Shown here in pieces: positions 17,691 through 25,133 of a stretch of DNA of 64,000 nucleotides. Source of the DNA: Streptomyces abyssalis (lineage in GTDB: Bacteria > Actinomycetota > Actinomycetes > Streptomycetales > Streptomycetaceae); contig NZ_LJGT01000041.1 in assembly GCF_001751365.1 (NCBI RefSeq), positions 1,233,045 through 1,297,044 on the forward strand, given 5' to 3'. The position numbers were made by a program, and so were the translations under genes. How positions within the stretch are numbered: position 1 is the first letter of the stretch; each line of letters opens with the position of its first letter. A model generated the notes under the pieces. That model worked only from the letters and a program-made list of their open reading frames with translations, did no database searches and was not told the DNA's origin.

Positions 17691-18131
17691 ATGGCGATTC
17701 AGCGGATGGACAACGTCGGCATCGTCGTCGAGGACATGGATGCCGCCATCGCGTTCTTCGTGGAACTCGGCATGGAGCTGGAAGGCAGGGCGCAGGTCAA
17801 GGGCCCCGTCGCCGACCAGTGCACCGGACTCGACGGCGTCCGCTGTGACATCGCGATGGTCCGGACCCCGGACGGTCACAGCCGGCTCGAACTGGCGAAG
17901 TACCGCAGCCCCGCGGTGATCAGCGCCGGGCCGCGCAACCGCCCGCACAACGTTCTGGGCACTCATCGCGTCATGTTCGCCGTCGACGACATCGAGGACA
18001 CCGTTGCCCGCCTGCGCCCTCATGGTGCCGAACTCGTCGGCGAGATCGCCCGGTTCGAGGACAGCTGTCTGCTCTGCTACGTACGCGGCCCGGAGGGCAT
18101 CATCGTGGGGCTTGCCGAGCAACTGGCCTGA
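17691..18131 (+). CDS. VOC (glyoxalase/dioxygenase superfamily) protein
   Basis: A 146-residue single VOC-fold protein with two paired beta-alpha modules: 'MDNVGIVVEDMDAAIAFFVE' at the start and 'HRVMFAVDDIEDTVARLRPH' in the middle. Potential metal ligands are His/Glu in 'HSRLELAKY', the mid-domain His and the late Glu in 'PEGIIVGLAEQ'. ATG 17691 has AAGGAG eight bases upstream. The activity is unknown; members include glyoxalases, antibiotic-resistance proteins and dioxygenases. The 200 bases after it lead to the left end of the integrated element and contain no gene. Confidence 0.88.
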   Translation: MAIQRMDNVGIVVEDMDAAIAFFVELGMELEGRAQVKGPVADQCTGLDGVRCDIAMVRTPDGHSRLELAKYRSPAVISAGPRNRPHNVLGTHRVMFAVDDIEDTVARLRPHGAELVGEIARFEDSCLLCYVRGPEGIIVGLAEQLA

Positions 18132-18331
18132 GCAGAAGGACCTCAGCTCGTCCCCACTTGAATGATCACGGCGATGAGCGGGCCAGCGGTCGGCGTGGAC
18201 CATTCGTGGACGGGCCGAAGGCGTTCGCAACGAGGGTCTGCTGTTCCCATACGCCGTACAGCCTGTGCCTCTGCCTGTTCGACCTGCGCACGTGACCGTC
18301 CCCACCCCGCTCCGGCCCGGGGGCACCGTCA

Positions 18332-18377
18332 TCCGTCTGCGACACTGGTACAGCTATGCCGAAGCCCGGAGAACTCA
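18332..18377 (+). repeat. Left attachment-site repeat
   Basis: Left copy of the 46-base att core. It begins TCCGTCTGCGACACTGGTAC and ends AGAACTCA, and is identical to 23698–23743. Weaker similarity continues about 28 bases to the left (from 18304, ACCCCGCT…GGGGGCACC), matched by 23672 onward on the right. Confidence 0.9.
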
Positions 18378-18427
18378 GCGTTCCGGAGCATCAGAAAGCC
18401 CCCTACCAGCGCTTTTTGTGCCAGTAG
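18356..18427 (+). pseudogene. Truncated rlmN start left behind at the left junction
   Basis: The left att copy includes the rlmN ATG and codons for MPKPGEL. Beyond the repeat, the reading frame continues into element sequence and stops after 23 codons. The stop lies in the right arm of a terminator-like hairpin (18398–18432). This stub is driven by whatever promoter rlmN had before integration. Confidence 0.6.
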
Positions 18428-18432
18428 GGGGC
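18398..18432. terminator. Hairpin at the left end of the element
   Basis: Nine-base perfect arms GCCCCCTAC (18398–18406) and GTAGGGGGC (18424–18432) with a 17-base T-containing loop. It could end leftward transcription from the element's genes, and rightward transcription from the former rlmN promoter. Confidence 0.55.
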
Positions 18433-18470
18433 CGCCTTGTGGGCGGTGGGCCGTCCTCGGGCCGTGAGGG

Positions 18471-18656
18471 CTACGAGGGCCGGCCGAACACCCGCTCATA
18501 GATGACGAGGAACGGCGTCACGTATCCGACGGCTTCCATGGGGGTGGCAGCTCTGAGGCCGATGAGGATCGCCCCCGCCAAGAGAGCACTGATGTACGCG
18601 AGGCTCGTCGCCCATGGAGGCATCTGACGGTGGCTTCGCTGTGAGTGATCGTGCAT
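18471..18656 (-). CDS. Small two-helix membrane protein
   Basis: A 61-residue protein starting 'MHDHSQRSHRQMPPW'. Two hydrophobic segments follow ('LAYISALLAGAILIGL' and 'AVGYVTPFLVIYERVFG'), with a His/Arg-rich cytoplasmic-type N-terminus. It lies 255 bases downstream of the integrase pseudogene. No family was recognised; holin-like or toxin-like roles are possible but unproven. The AT-rich interval 18657–18911 behind it holds no gene and probably its promoter. Confidence 0.5.
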   Translation of the reverse strand: MHDHSQRSHRQMPPWATSLAYISALLAGAILIGLRAATPMEAVGYVTPFLVIYERVFGRPS

Positions 18657-18911
18657 TGTGGTGATGGCACCTGCTTTCAGAGGAAGTTGGAGCCTGCCGC
18701 CCGCCTGGTTGCCTGCCTGCGGGCGGCACCACACTAGTGGGTAGATTGCGACTGATACCTCTGATTCATTTGACCAATGACCCCTATCTGCGTAAATTCC
18801 ACTATTATTGCGGGCTCATTGCCTTGGATTCGAAGGGTGTCGTTTCAACTTCGACTGTCGATCGCGCGCTAGCTTCAATTGCCGGGAAGTAATCAAAGGC
18901 AGTGTGCGGAA

Positions 18912-20132
18912 CTATGAGTTGTGCCACATACGGTCAATGGCGTGACGAGCACGCGCAGCGCTGCTGGGCATTAGATGTGCGTACACACGCAGCGTCATCG
19001 CGGGGTCGGCGTGCCCCAGGTACTCACTGACCGCCTTCACGCTCTCGCCCGCGTCCAGCAGCACCGAGGCGTAGAAGTGTCGCAACGCGTGCATGCCGTG
19101 CTGACGAGCGAAGCATGCCGCTGCCCTTTCTCCGGCGTCGGGATGAGGCCGACCGCTGCGAGCGCTCGCTTCCATTCCAGGGCATTGAAGTTGCTGCGCC
19201 AGACGATGCCTCCAGCCGAGTTGGTAAAGATGAGGTCCCGACCGACGATCGGCCCGTCCGGCGTCTTCCATGGCAGCTCGATCGCAACAGGAGGATGCGT
19301 CTCGATGTGCTGCCTGAGCGCTGTGCCACCGTGACGGGGCGTGGTACATCCCGGTCCTTGTTCCCCTTCGGAGGGGCGAAGACCACTTGTCCGCGTAGCG
19401 GCTTGATCTGAGTGTCGATGCGAAGTGTGTCGCGGTCGAAGTTCACCGCGGGCAGGGCGAGTCCCGTGATTTCTCCCTGGCGAAGCCCGCAGCCACTGCC
19501 CACGTCAACGATGGCCTGATAGTGGGCGGGAAGGCTTCCCGCACTGCGCGGACATCGGTGGTCCGCCACGGCACTACCCGGCGAACTGCCGCTGCAGGTG
19601 GACGGACCGAACCTCGCGCTGCACGGATTCCGGGCCAGGTACCGTCGACGGCGGCCGACAGCACCGCTCGTACGTCGGCACAACGTTGCGCGCGTAGCCA
19701 CCTGAGATCGGGGAGTTCTCCAGATCTCGCACGAACGTCCCGGATGTGCACGGGACGGAAGGAGCCGAGAGGTCGCGTACCGAGCCGCGGAAGTGCATGC
19801 CGCCGCAGATGACGCTCCACCAGGATCCGGGTGGCAATGTCTGTCGTCAGCCCCGCGAGCCATCGTTCGGCGTATTGCTGGAACGTGACGCGGCCGGCTT
19901 TCGGATCGACGTACTGTCCCCACAGCATGTCGGCCTCGATCTCTGCCAACCACTCTTCGGCACGACGCTTCTGTCGGTCAGGGAAGGACTTGCTCTTCTC
20001 CGTGCCATGGGGGCCGACGTAGCGTGCGCGATACCGCATCCCGTTGCCGTGGCGAGAGGTCTTGGCCTTGGTCGACGAGCCGTCGGCGGCCCGCTCGACC
20101 TTGTACCAGCGGTCTTGGATGTGTCCGGCCAT
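18912..20132 (-). pseudogene. int: Tyrosine-recombinase integrase, multiply frameshifted
   Basis: All parts of a roughly 400-residue phage-type integrase are present but scattered over three reading frames. The N-terminal SAM-like/AP2 part ('MAGHIQDRWYKVERAADGSS') is in one frame. The catalytic part with Arg I ('GCGLRQGEITGL') is in a second frame. 'LRQHIETHPPVAIELPWKT' is in the third. 'MHALRHFYAS' (H-x-x-R) and 'YLGHADPAMTLRVYAHLM' (final Tyr) return to the first. About seven frame changes are needed, near 19738, 19685, 19640, 19612, 19525, 19323 and 19105. The amino acids between them remain well conserved. Either the gene decayed very recently by small indels or the assembly has errors here. 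Its start overlaps the excisionase stop. Confidence 0.85.
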
Positions 20133-20341
20133 CAGGCAGAGTCCTCTATCTGCGAGGAGACCCAGGCCCGTACATCTTCGGGGTCGTAGCGCAGGTGTCG
20201 GCCGACGCGGAAGCCGCGGGGACCGGTGTGCTTGCGGCGCCACTGGTAGACGGTCTCGACCGGGACGCCCAGGAGGTCGGCCAGGTCGACGGGTGTCAGG
20301 TAGCGCTCAGGGAGGCGACGGACGCTCACCGAACAGCACAT
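20132..20341 (-). CDS. xis: Excisionase / MerR-like helix-turn-helix protein
   Basis: A 69-residue DNA-binding protein with a single winged helix-turn-helix ('LTPVDLADLLGVPVETVYQW', 'GFRVGRHLRYDPEDVRAWV'), the pattern of excisionases that sit directly upstream of integrases in actinobacterial integrative elements. Its stop codon overlaps the integrase start by one base. It would bend DNA at the att site for excision. With the integrase broken it may now be idle or act in trans. Confidence 0.85.
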   Translation of the reverse strand: MCCSVSVRRLPERYLTPVDLADLLGVPVETVYQWRRKHTGPRGFRVGRHLRYDPEDVRAWVSSQIEDSA

Positions 20342-20389
20342 CTAGATGGTTCAAGGACTGCGAGCGGAGGTTCATGGTCATGACGGTCG

Positions 20390-20941
20390 TCAGGCTTGGC
20401 CGTTCCGCATGCGCTCCTCATGGTCCTCCATCTCCTCGATGTACAACCCGACACCTTCTCTCGCGCTCAAGTAGTCTTCGCTGCCGACGGGGACCTTCCC
20501 GGTACGGCGGTACGTGCCGAGGACCTCAACCAGATGGTCCATCGTCCCGATGAGCAGCCGAACGCGGTTCGAGTTGTCCGATTCCGTGTGAGTTACCTTC
20601 TTCCAGTACTGGAGCGTCTGGGCGGCTTCCTCTAGGCGCGTCCTCAGACCTGAAGAGGGGAAGTTGAGGGCAGATAGCCGCAGACGGTCCAACTCAGCGA
20701 AGACCTGATGCTCCCAGTCATCCGGGGCATCTCCTCGCCAGTGCCGTCGGAAGAGATCCTTCACCGCGAAGACAGCGTGAACAGCCACCTCGAAGGCGGC
20801 ATCGTGCTGATCAGCCTTTCGCGCTTCCTTTGCGCTCTTCGCCTCGTGCCTGATCTGAAGCCTGGCACCAAAGAGGGCACCTACTGCACCGACGGCAGCA
20901 CCTCCGAAACCGATAAGCCCGGAGGCGACTTGTGGGTCCAT
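20390..20941 (-). CDS. Membrane-anchored helical protein of unknown function
   Basis: A 183-residue protein. An N-terminal glycine-zipper membrane segment ('GLIGFGGAAVGAVGALFGA') is followed by a charged cytoplasmic helical region ('RHEAKSAKEARKADQHDAAF') and a Glu/Arg-rich C-terminus. ATG 20941 is chosen because the hydrophobic segment starts just after it; a start 12 codons upstream is possible. It lies 48 bases upstream of the excisionase on the same strand. No family was recognised. Similar small anchored proteins accompany defence genes in other islands, but that link is speculation here. Confidence 0.6.
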   Translation of the reverse strand: MDPQVASGLIGFGGAAVGAVGALFGARLQIRHEAKSAKEARKADQHDAAFEVAVHAVFAVKDLFRRHWRGDAPDDWEHQVFAELDRLRLSALNFPSSGLRTRLEEAAQTLQYWKKVTHTESDNSNRVRLLIGTMDHLVEVLGTYRRTGKVPVGSEDYLSAREGVGLYIEEMEDHEERMRNGQA

Positions 20942-21461
20942 GTCGGATACGCTCCTCCGCCGTGTGCGCAGCGTCAACTCCTAGGCAGGGTCGGCCACTT
21001 GCAGCCGCGCTACGTGCAGTACCAGTCGACGCAGCCCGAGGGGTCCACGGTGCACCAGCGACTGTCGTCGCTCAGCAGCCGAACAAGCTCTCCCCTGGAA
21101 CCACCTTGAGTTACGCGGTAAGAGTTTCCCTACGCCATCAAGAGCTCGCTCCGCTCGCCGCGCGGCCCGGCTTGCCGCAGGGCCGACGCTCATGTCTCCG
21201 CCCCGCTCCGGTCCGGCCGTCGGCCCGCGCGCGAACTCGAGCCACAAGAAGAGGGCGCCATCGTGGCTGGGACGGCCGGCTCGGTGGCTTTACGGAGCCA
21301 GTTTGGAGCGAGCCTCTACGATCATGGCCCAGATCGGGCTATTGCGGGCAGGCGAGGAGTCAGCCCCATTCGCGGAAGCGTAAGGGCCATGATCTCTCGC
21401 CCCAAACCAGCTCCACCCCAAAGCCGCTACACCGACCTATGATGGACGCTTCCCAGGAATG
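20942..21461. other. 520-base gene-poor interval inside the element
   Basis: No convincing full gene is present. A minus-strand frame ending at 21010 reads 'SDDSRWCTVDPSGCVDWYCT' without a start codon, possibly a decayed small Cys-rich protein; a one-base shift near 21120 would extend it upstream. A large imperfect inverted repeat occupies 21295–21412. The interval separates the nuclease gene (stop 21462) from the membrane-protein gene and could hold the latter's promoter. Confidence 0.4.
21295..21412. repeat. Imperfect inverted repeat between cargo genes
   Basis: The left arm 21295–21330 and the right arm 21384–21412 are complementary over two blocks: CAGTTTGGAGCGAG against CTCGCCCCAAACCAG (one mismatch or gap) and ATCATGGCCC against GGGCCATGAT (perfect, ten bases). 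The 53-base centre is unrelated. It could be a terminator for the nuclease gene, a recombination or replication site, or a structured RNA. Confidence 0.5.
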
Positions 21462-23489
21462 CTATTCGTCGTCACTTATGGTGAAGTTGTCGGCGAGAAC
21501 CCTAAGTCGCATAGCCGTGGTGCGTGGGATTTCAAGCAGTACATACTTGGAACCAATTTTTCTGACGGCATGTACCAGCGAAGAGGAGAGGAAGGACAGT
21601 ACCGATTCAATTTCTTCCGGTGTCGGGGCCTCTTCAACTTCGGAGCGCAGGATCAGATAGAGGTCGTGAGGAGAAAGAGCTCCCGTTGTGACCACATCGG
21701 CAGTTCTTGCCTCGACCTCTAGAAGTCGGACGACTCTATCGCATAGCCTATAAAGTCGCTTCTCCCGGGTCCAAGGCTTCTCAATTTTTGAGAGGCTTAC
21801 CAGTCCGGACTCTTCTACGAGTTCGCGTAGGCTTGAGAGAGAAAATGGCGCTGTTCTGTGTCGATGGATGAGCTCTACCAGTTCATCCACTTCAAGCAGC
21901 CCGACTTTGTGGGATTTGGCGCGCTCGGCAATCCTCGAACTGGGGAAACTAGGCCCGACAACAATGGCGTACTCGGCAGTGTTGTCTGACCTGTGTTCCT
22001 TAAGGGTGTCGAAGTTGATTTGAGTCTCGGCGATCTTCCCGGAAGTCGAAGACTTGGCATCGACAATGGCGCTGTATCTCATGTCTCCCGAAAGGTTCGC
22101 AGAGATCAGAACATCAGTTTGCCCCGAACCACCTAGCAACTGACTTTCGAATCCAAGAGAAGAAAATGCCTCCGCAACGGATTTCTCGAATCGCTCAGGC
22201 CTCGACGAGTCCAGTGCCGCCTCTTTCAATTCTGTAATTAGCTCATTGAATGTCACTGGCATTTCTTCAGAGGATGCATCAGTGTTGTCGGTTTCCTGTG
22301 TATCAATAGGGCTAGCTATAGGCAACTCCACGCGCAAGGCCCGACCGAGTGGTACGAGCTGGTAGCGCCCCCAGGCAACCTCTTCCACCAAGCCGCACTT
22401 ACGCAGCATCTGTAGTCGAGTCCGCACCTCGGCGATATCTTCCCGTGGCATGCCGTAACGGGTTCTACCGATTACGGCTAGCTCACGCGGAGTGTCGGTC
22501 TCTTCAAGTGCTTCGAGTATCTCGCCAACGAAGGAAAATTTTGCGTGAATCACACGCAACAGATCCATATCATTGGGAGATTCTGTGCAGGCTTTTCCGA
22601 GTTCGGTTGATTGATAAAGACTGAATCCGACTTGTTCTACGAGACCTGCATTCTTGAGCGCGCTGAGCGCGGAAGCAGTGGATGAAGGGCGCAGTCCAAA
22701 TTCGGAGGAGGCGAACTCATCAAGCACTTCTCGGGTGATGCGTGCATCCATGGCGGAGACAAACTTGCGCATTGACGCGAAAGTGTCACCTTCGCTTCGA
22801 GGCACATATCCAATGTTGTTCTTGCGTTCTGCGAGATCCACCTCTTCAAGCAGTTCCGCAACTAGTGGATGAGTATCTGTTGTTGCGATGGACCTCGTTC
22901 CACTATGAGTGGGTATCCTATTTCTAAAATTCCCGGGCTGGGCCAGCTCAAGTCGTTCGAGTAGTTCTAGGCCAGCGGCGGTGGGCTCAATCTTATGGTT
23001 GAAGTCAAGTTCGGCCATTCCGCTAGAGCGAAGCCAAGCGGTTCGCCTTCTGATCTGGTCGAGAGAATCCCAAGAGCAACCGTATTCTTCCGCGGCAATC
23101 TGCAGGAGATCAGACTGGGTGACTCCACTTTGTGCCTCATGTAGCAATTCACCAAGGAATCGAATGTGTGCATGCAGTACGGCGATAAGATAGCTGTCGT
23201 CCTCGTTTTGGAGCCATTGTTCAGCAGCGGAGGTGAGAATCCATGAGCGGGTTCCAGTTCGGGTTACGAGGCCACAAGGCTGGAGCCTCTGTCCTATCTC
23301 TGCGAAAGGGATTTGAACTCCGGAATCTCCAGGAATGTCTACCGGAGCCTCGACGCCTACACCTTTCGAATGTGACAGCAGTAAGGCGCGCAATACAGAA
23401 ACCTGGTTTTCACTCCCCCCTTTCAGTGCAGGCATGGAGAATGCGCGACTTCCCCATGGACGCGGGGAGGGGAGGGTGGTCACTGACAT
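21462..23489 (-). CDS. Winged-helix repeat protein with FokI-like PD-(D/E)XK nuclease domain
   Basis: A 675-residue protein, the main cargo of the element. Residues 30–400 hold duplicated winged-helix units: 'LIAVLHAHIRFLGELLHEAQ' at 101–120 and 'LLRVIHAKFSFVGEILEALE' at 310–329 are clearly related, each followed by a wing region. Residues 430–545 resemble the FokI cleavage domain: 'LLGGSGQTDVLI' (Asp459) and 'YSAIVDAKSS' (Asp477, Lys479) keep the D-x17–18-D-x-K spacing of FokI, followed by 'EYAIVVGPSF' and 'VGLLEVDELVELI'. A further winged-helix unit ends the protein (600–655). Codon use is markedly poorer in G/C than the neighbours, indicating recent transfer. No methyltransferase lies nearby. 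The start may instead be ATG 23435. Likely an anti-phage or anti-plasmid nuclease; its recognition target is unknown. Confidence 0.75.
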   Translation of the reverse strand: MSVTTLPSPRPWGSRAFSMPALKGGSENQVSVLRALLLSHSKGVGVEAPVDIPGDSGVQIPFAEIGQRLQPCGLVTRTGTRSWILTSAAEQWLQNEDDSYLIAVLHAHIRFLGELLHEAQSGVTQSDLLQIAAEEYGCSWDSLDQIRRRTAWLRSSGMAELDFNHKIEPTAAGLELLERLELAQPGNFRNRIPTHSGTRSIATTDTHPLVAELLEEVDLAERKNNIGYVPRSEGDTFASMRKFVSAMDARITREVLDEFASSEFGLRPSSTASALSALKNAGLVEQVGFSLYQSTELGKACTESPNDMDLLRVIHAKFSFVGEILEALEETDTPRELAVIGRTRYGMPREDIAEVRTRLQMLRKCGLVEEVAWGRYQLVPLGRALRVELPIASPIDTQETDNTDASSEEMPVTFNELITELKEAALDSSRPERFEKSVAEAFSSLGFESQLLGGSGQTDVLISANLSGDMRYSAIVDAKSSTSGKIAETQINFDTLKEHRSDNTAEYAIVVGPSFPSSRIAERAKSHKVGLLEVDELVELIHRHRTAPFSLSSLRELVEESGLVSLSKIEKPWTREKRLYRLCDRVVRLLEVEARTADVVTTGALSPHDLYLILRSEVEEAPTPEEIESVLSFLSSSLVHAVRKIGSKYVLLEIPRTTAMRLRVLADNFTISDDE

Positions 23490-23697
23490 GGGTTCTTCTC
23501 ACCGTCACATAGAGTACCGTTGCAAGACCATTGTGCTACGAATCCTTCAGTGTGTACCTATTCGTTCGCAAGATTCCGAAATGTTACTGGTGCAACGGAC
23601 CCCCGGGCCGTCCCTGGGCCGTGCGACGTTGGCCAACATCGACAGTCGGCGACGGAGGCCGACGGCCCCGGACCCCGCTGACCAGGGGGCACCCAAG

Positions 23698-23743
23698 TCC
23701 GTCTGCGACACTGGTACAGCTATGCCGAAGCCCGGAGAACTCA
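23698..23743 (+). repeat. Right attachment-site repeat overlapping the rlmN start
   Basis: Right copy of the 46-base att core, identical to 18332–18377. It contains the rlmN ATG at 23722 and the first seven codons. The 208 bases between the nuclease gene start and this repeat hold no gene, but must now supply the promoter for rlmN. Confidence 0.9.
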
Positions 23744-24840
23744 CCTTTGCCGCGCCGCGTGGGGCCGTCAGGCCGCCGCGGCATCTTGCCGATCTCACGC
23801 CCGACGAGCGTCGTGAGGTGGTGGCCGGGGCGGGTGAGAAGCCCTTCCGTGCCAAGCAGCTTTCGCAGCACTACTTCTCCCGGCTCGCGCACGAGCCCGA
23901 GCAGTGGACGGACATCCCTGCGGCGGCCCGCGGGAAGCTCGCCGAGGCGCTGCTGCCGGACCTGATGAGCGTGGTGCGGCACATCAGCTGTGACGACGAC
24001 ACGACCCGCAAGACGCTGTGGAAGCTGCACGACGGGACCCTCGTGGAGTCGGTGCTGATGCGGTACCCGGACCGGGTCACGATGTGCATCAGCTCGCAGG
24101 CGGGCTGCGGCATGAACTGCCCGTTCTGTGCGACCGGTCAGGCAGGTCTCGACCGGAACCTGTCGACCGCGGAGATCGTCCACCAGATCGTCGAAGGGGT
24201 ACGGGCGCTGCGCGACGGAGAGGTGCCCGGGGGGACCGGGGAAGGGGCCGCCCGGCTGTCGAACATCGTCTTCATGGGCATGGGCGAGCCCCTCGCCAAC
24301 TACAAGCGCGTCGTGGGTGCGATCCGCCGCCTGACCGACCCGGAGCCCGACGGCCTCGGGCTCTCACAGCGCGGCATCACGGTCTCGACGGTGGGGCTCG
24401 TCCCGGCGATGCTGCGGTTCGCCGACGAGGGCTTCAAGTGCCGCCTGGCCGTATCGCTGCATGCCCCGGACGACGAACTGCGCGACACCCTCGTCCCCGT
24501 CAACACCCGCTGGAAGGTGCGCGAGGTGCTGGACGCCGCGTGGGAGTACGCGGCGAAGTCCGCACGCCGCGTCTCCGTCGAGTATGCGCTCATCAGGGAC
24601 ATCAACGACCAGGCCTGGCGCGCCGACCGGCTCGGGCGGCTGCTCAAGGGCAAGCCCGTGCACGTCAATCTGATCCCGCTCAACCCGACTCCGGGCTCCA
24701 AGTGGACGGCGTCGCGGCCCGAGGACGAGGCCGCGTTCGTGCAGGCGCTGGAGTTGCACGGGGTGCCGGTGACGGTACGGGACACACGGGGCCAGGAAAT
24801 CGACGGCGCCTGCGGGCAGTTGGCCGCGACGGAACGCTGA
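23722..24840 (+). CDS. rlmN: 23S rRNA (adenine2503-C2)-methyltransferase RlmN
   Basis: Radical-SAM enzyme that methylates A2503 of 23S rRNA (and A37 of some tRNAs), affecting proofreading at the peptidyl-transferase centre. The 372-residue product contains the radical-SAM cluster motif 'CGMNCPFCATG' (C-x3-C-x2-C), 'NIVFMGMGEPLANY', 'VSTVGLVPAMLRF', and the catalytic Cys near the C-terminus ('DGACGQLA'). Before ATG 23722 there is no Shine–Dalgarno sequence, so translation may be leaderless. The integrative element inserted within codons 1–7 but rebuilt the coding sequence exactly. Confidence 0.95.
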   Translation: MPKPGELTFAAPRGAVRPPRHLADLTPDERREVVAGAGEKPFRAKQLSQHYFSRLAHEPEQWTDIPAAARGKLAEALLPDLMSVVRHISCDDDTTRKTLWKLHDGTLVESVLMRYPDRVTMCISSQAGCGMNCPFCATGQAGLDRNLSTAEIVHQIVEGVRALRDGEVPGGTGEGAARLSNIVFMGMGEPLANYKRVVGAIRRLTDPEPDGLGLSQRGITVSTVGLVPAMLRFADEGFKCRLAVSLHAPDDELRDTLVPVNTRWKVREVLDAAWEYAAKSARRVSVEYALIRDINDQAWRADRLGRLLKGKPVHVNLIPLNPTPGSKWTASRPEDEAAFVQALELHGVPVTVRDTRGQEIDGACGQLAATER

Positions 24841-25011
24841 GGGCAGTGTCCGGCACACGTCGGACGCCCGCCCGTTCCCGGACCGGAGCAGCGCGCCCGG
24901 CCCGCGCGGGGAGAGCGCCCCGAGGCTCTCGGCGGAGTGACTGATAGCCTGCGCTGAACGGAGTCTTGTCGCAGGCACATCAACCGGCGGCGGGCTCCTG
25001 CCAGAGAGAAC

Positions 25012-25123
25012 GGACCGACAGGGGAGCGCACACAGCGCTGAGAGTGCGGCCGTACGCACGCCCGCGTGCACGTACGGCCCGCAGACCCTCGAACCTCGCC
25101 CGGGTCATGCCGGGTAGGAAGTC
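25012..25123 (+). promoter_or_regulatory. TPP (THI-box) riboswitch
   Basis: The conserved elements of the thiamine pyrophosphate riboswitch occur in order. GGGGAGC is at 25021. GCTGAGAGTGCG starts at about 25037. A variable hairpin follows. GACCCTCGAACC starts at 25084, and CCGGGTCATGCCGG starts at about 25100, leading into AGGAAGTC. The 3' end includes the AGGAAG sequence that can serve as ribosome binding site for the following gene, so TPP binding would block translation of thiBPQ. Confidence 0.93.
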
Positions 25124-25133
25124 GATGTGCCAT

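Larger units (their letters stand above)
18332..23743. mobile_element. 5.4 kb integrative element inserted at the 5' end of rlmN
   Basis: The element is bounded by a perfect 46-base direct repeat (18332–18377 and 23698–23743). The right copy spans the start of rlmN (ATG 23722). Inside are a tyrosine-integrase pseudogene next to an excisionase, two membrane proteins and a large nuclease-domain protein. Base composition drops clearly below the host level over 20.4–23.5 kb. No replication, transfer or structural phage genes are present, so it is a minimal integrative element or the remnant of a larger one. All recognisable genes run leftward, opposite to rlmN. Confidence 0.85.

Noticed and set aside
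18300..18400. A tRNA gene as the integration target
   Set aside because: No cloverleaf or CCA end is present; the repeat overlaps the rlmN start instead.
18332..23743. Interpretation of the element as a conventional restriction–modification island
   Set aside because: No methyltransferase, specificity subunit or helicase is encoded inside the repeats.
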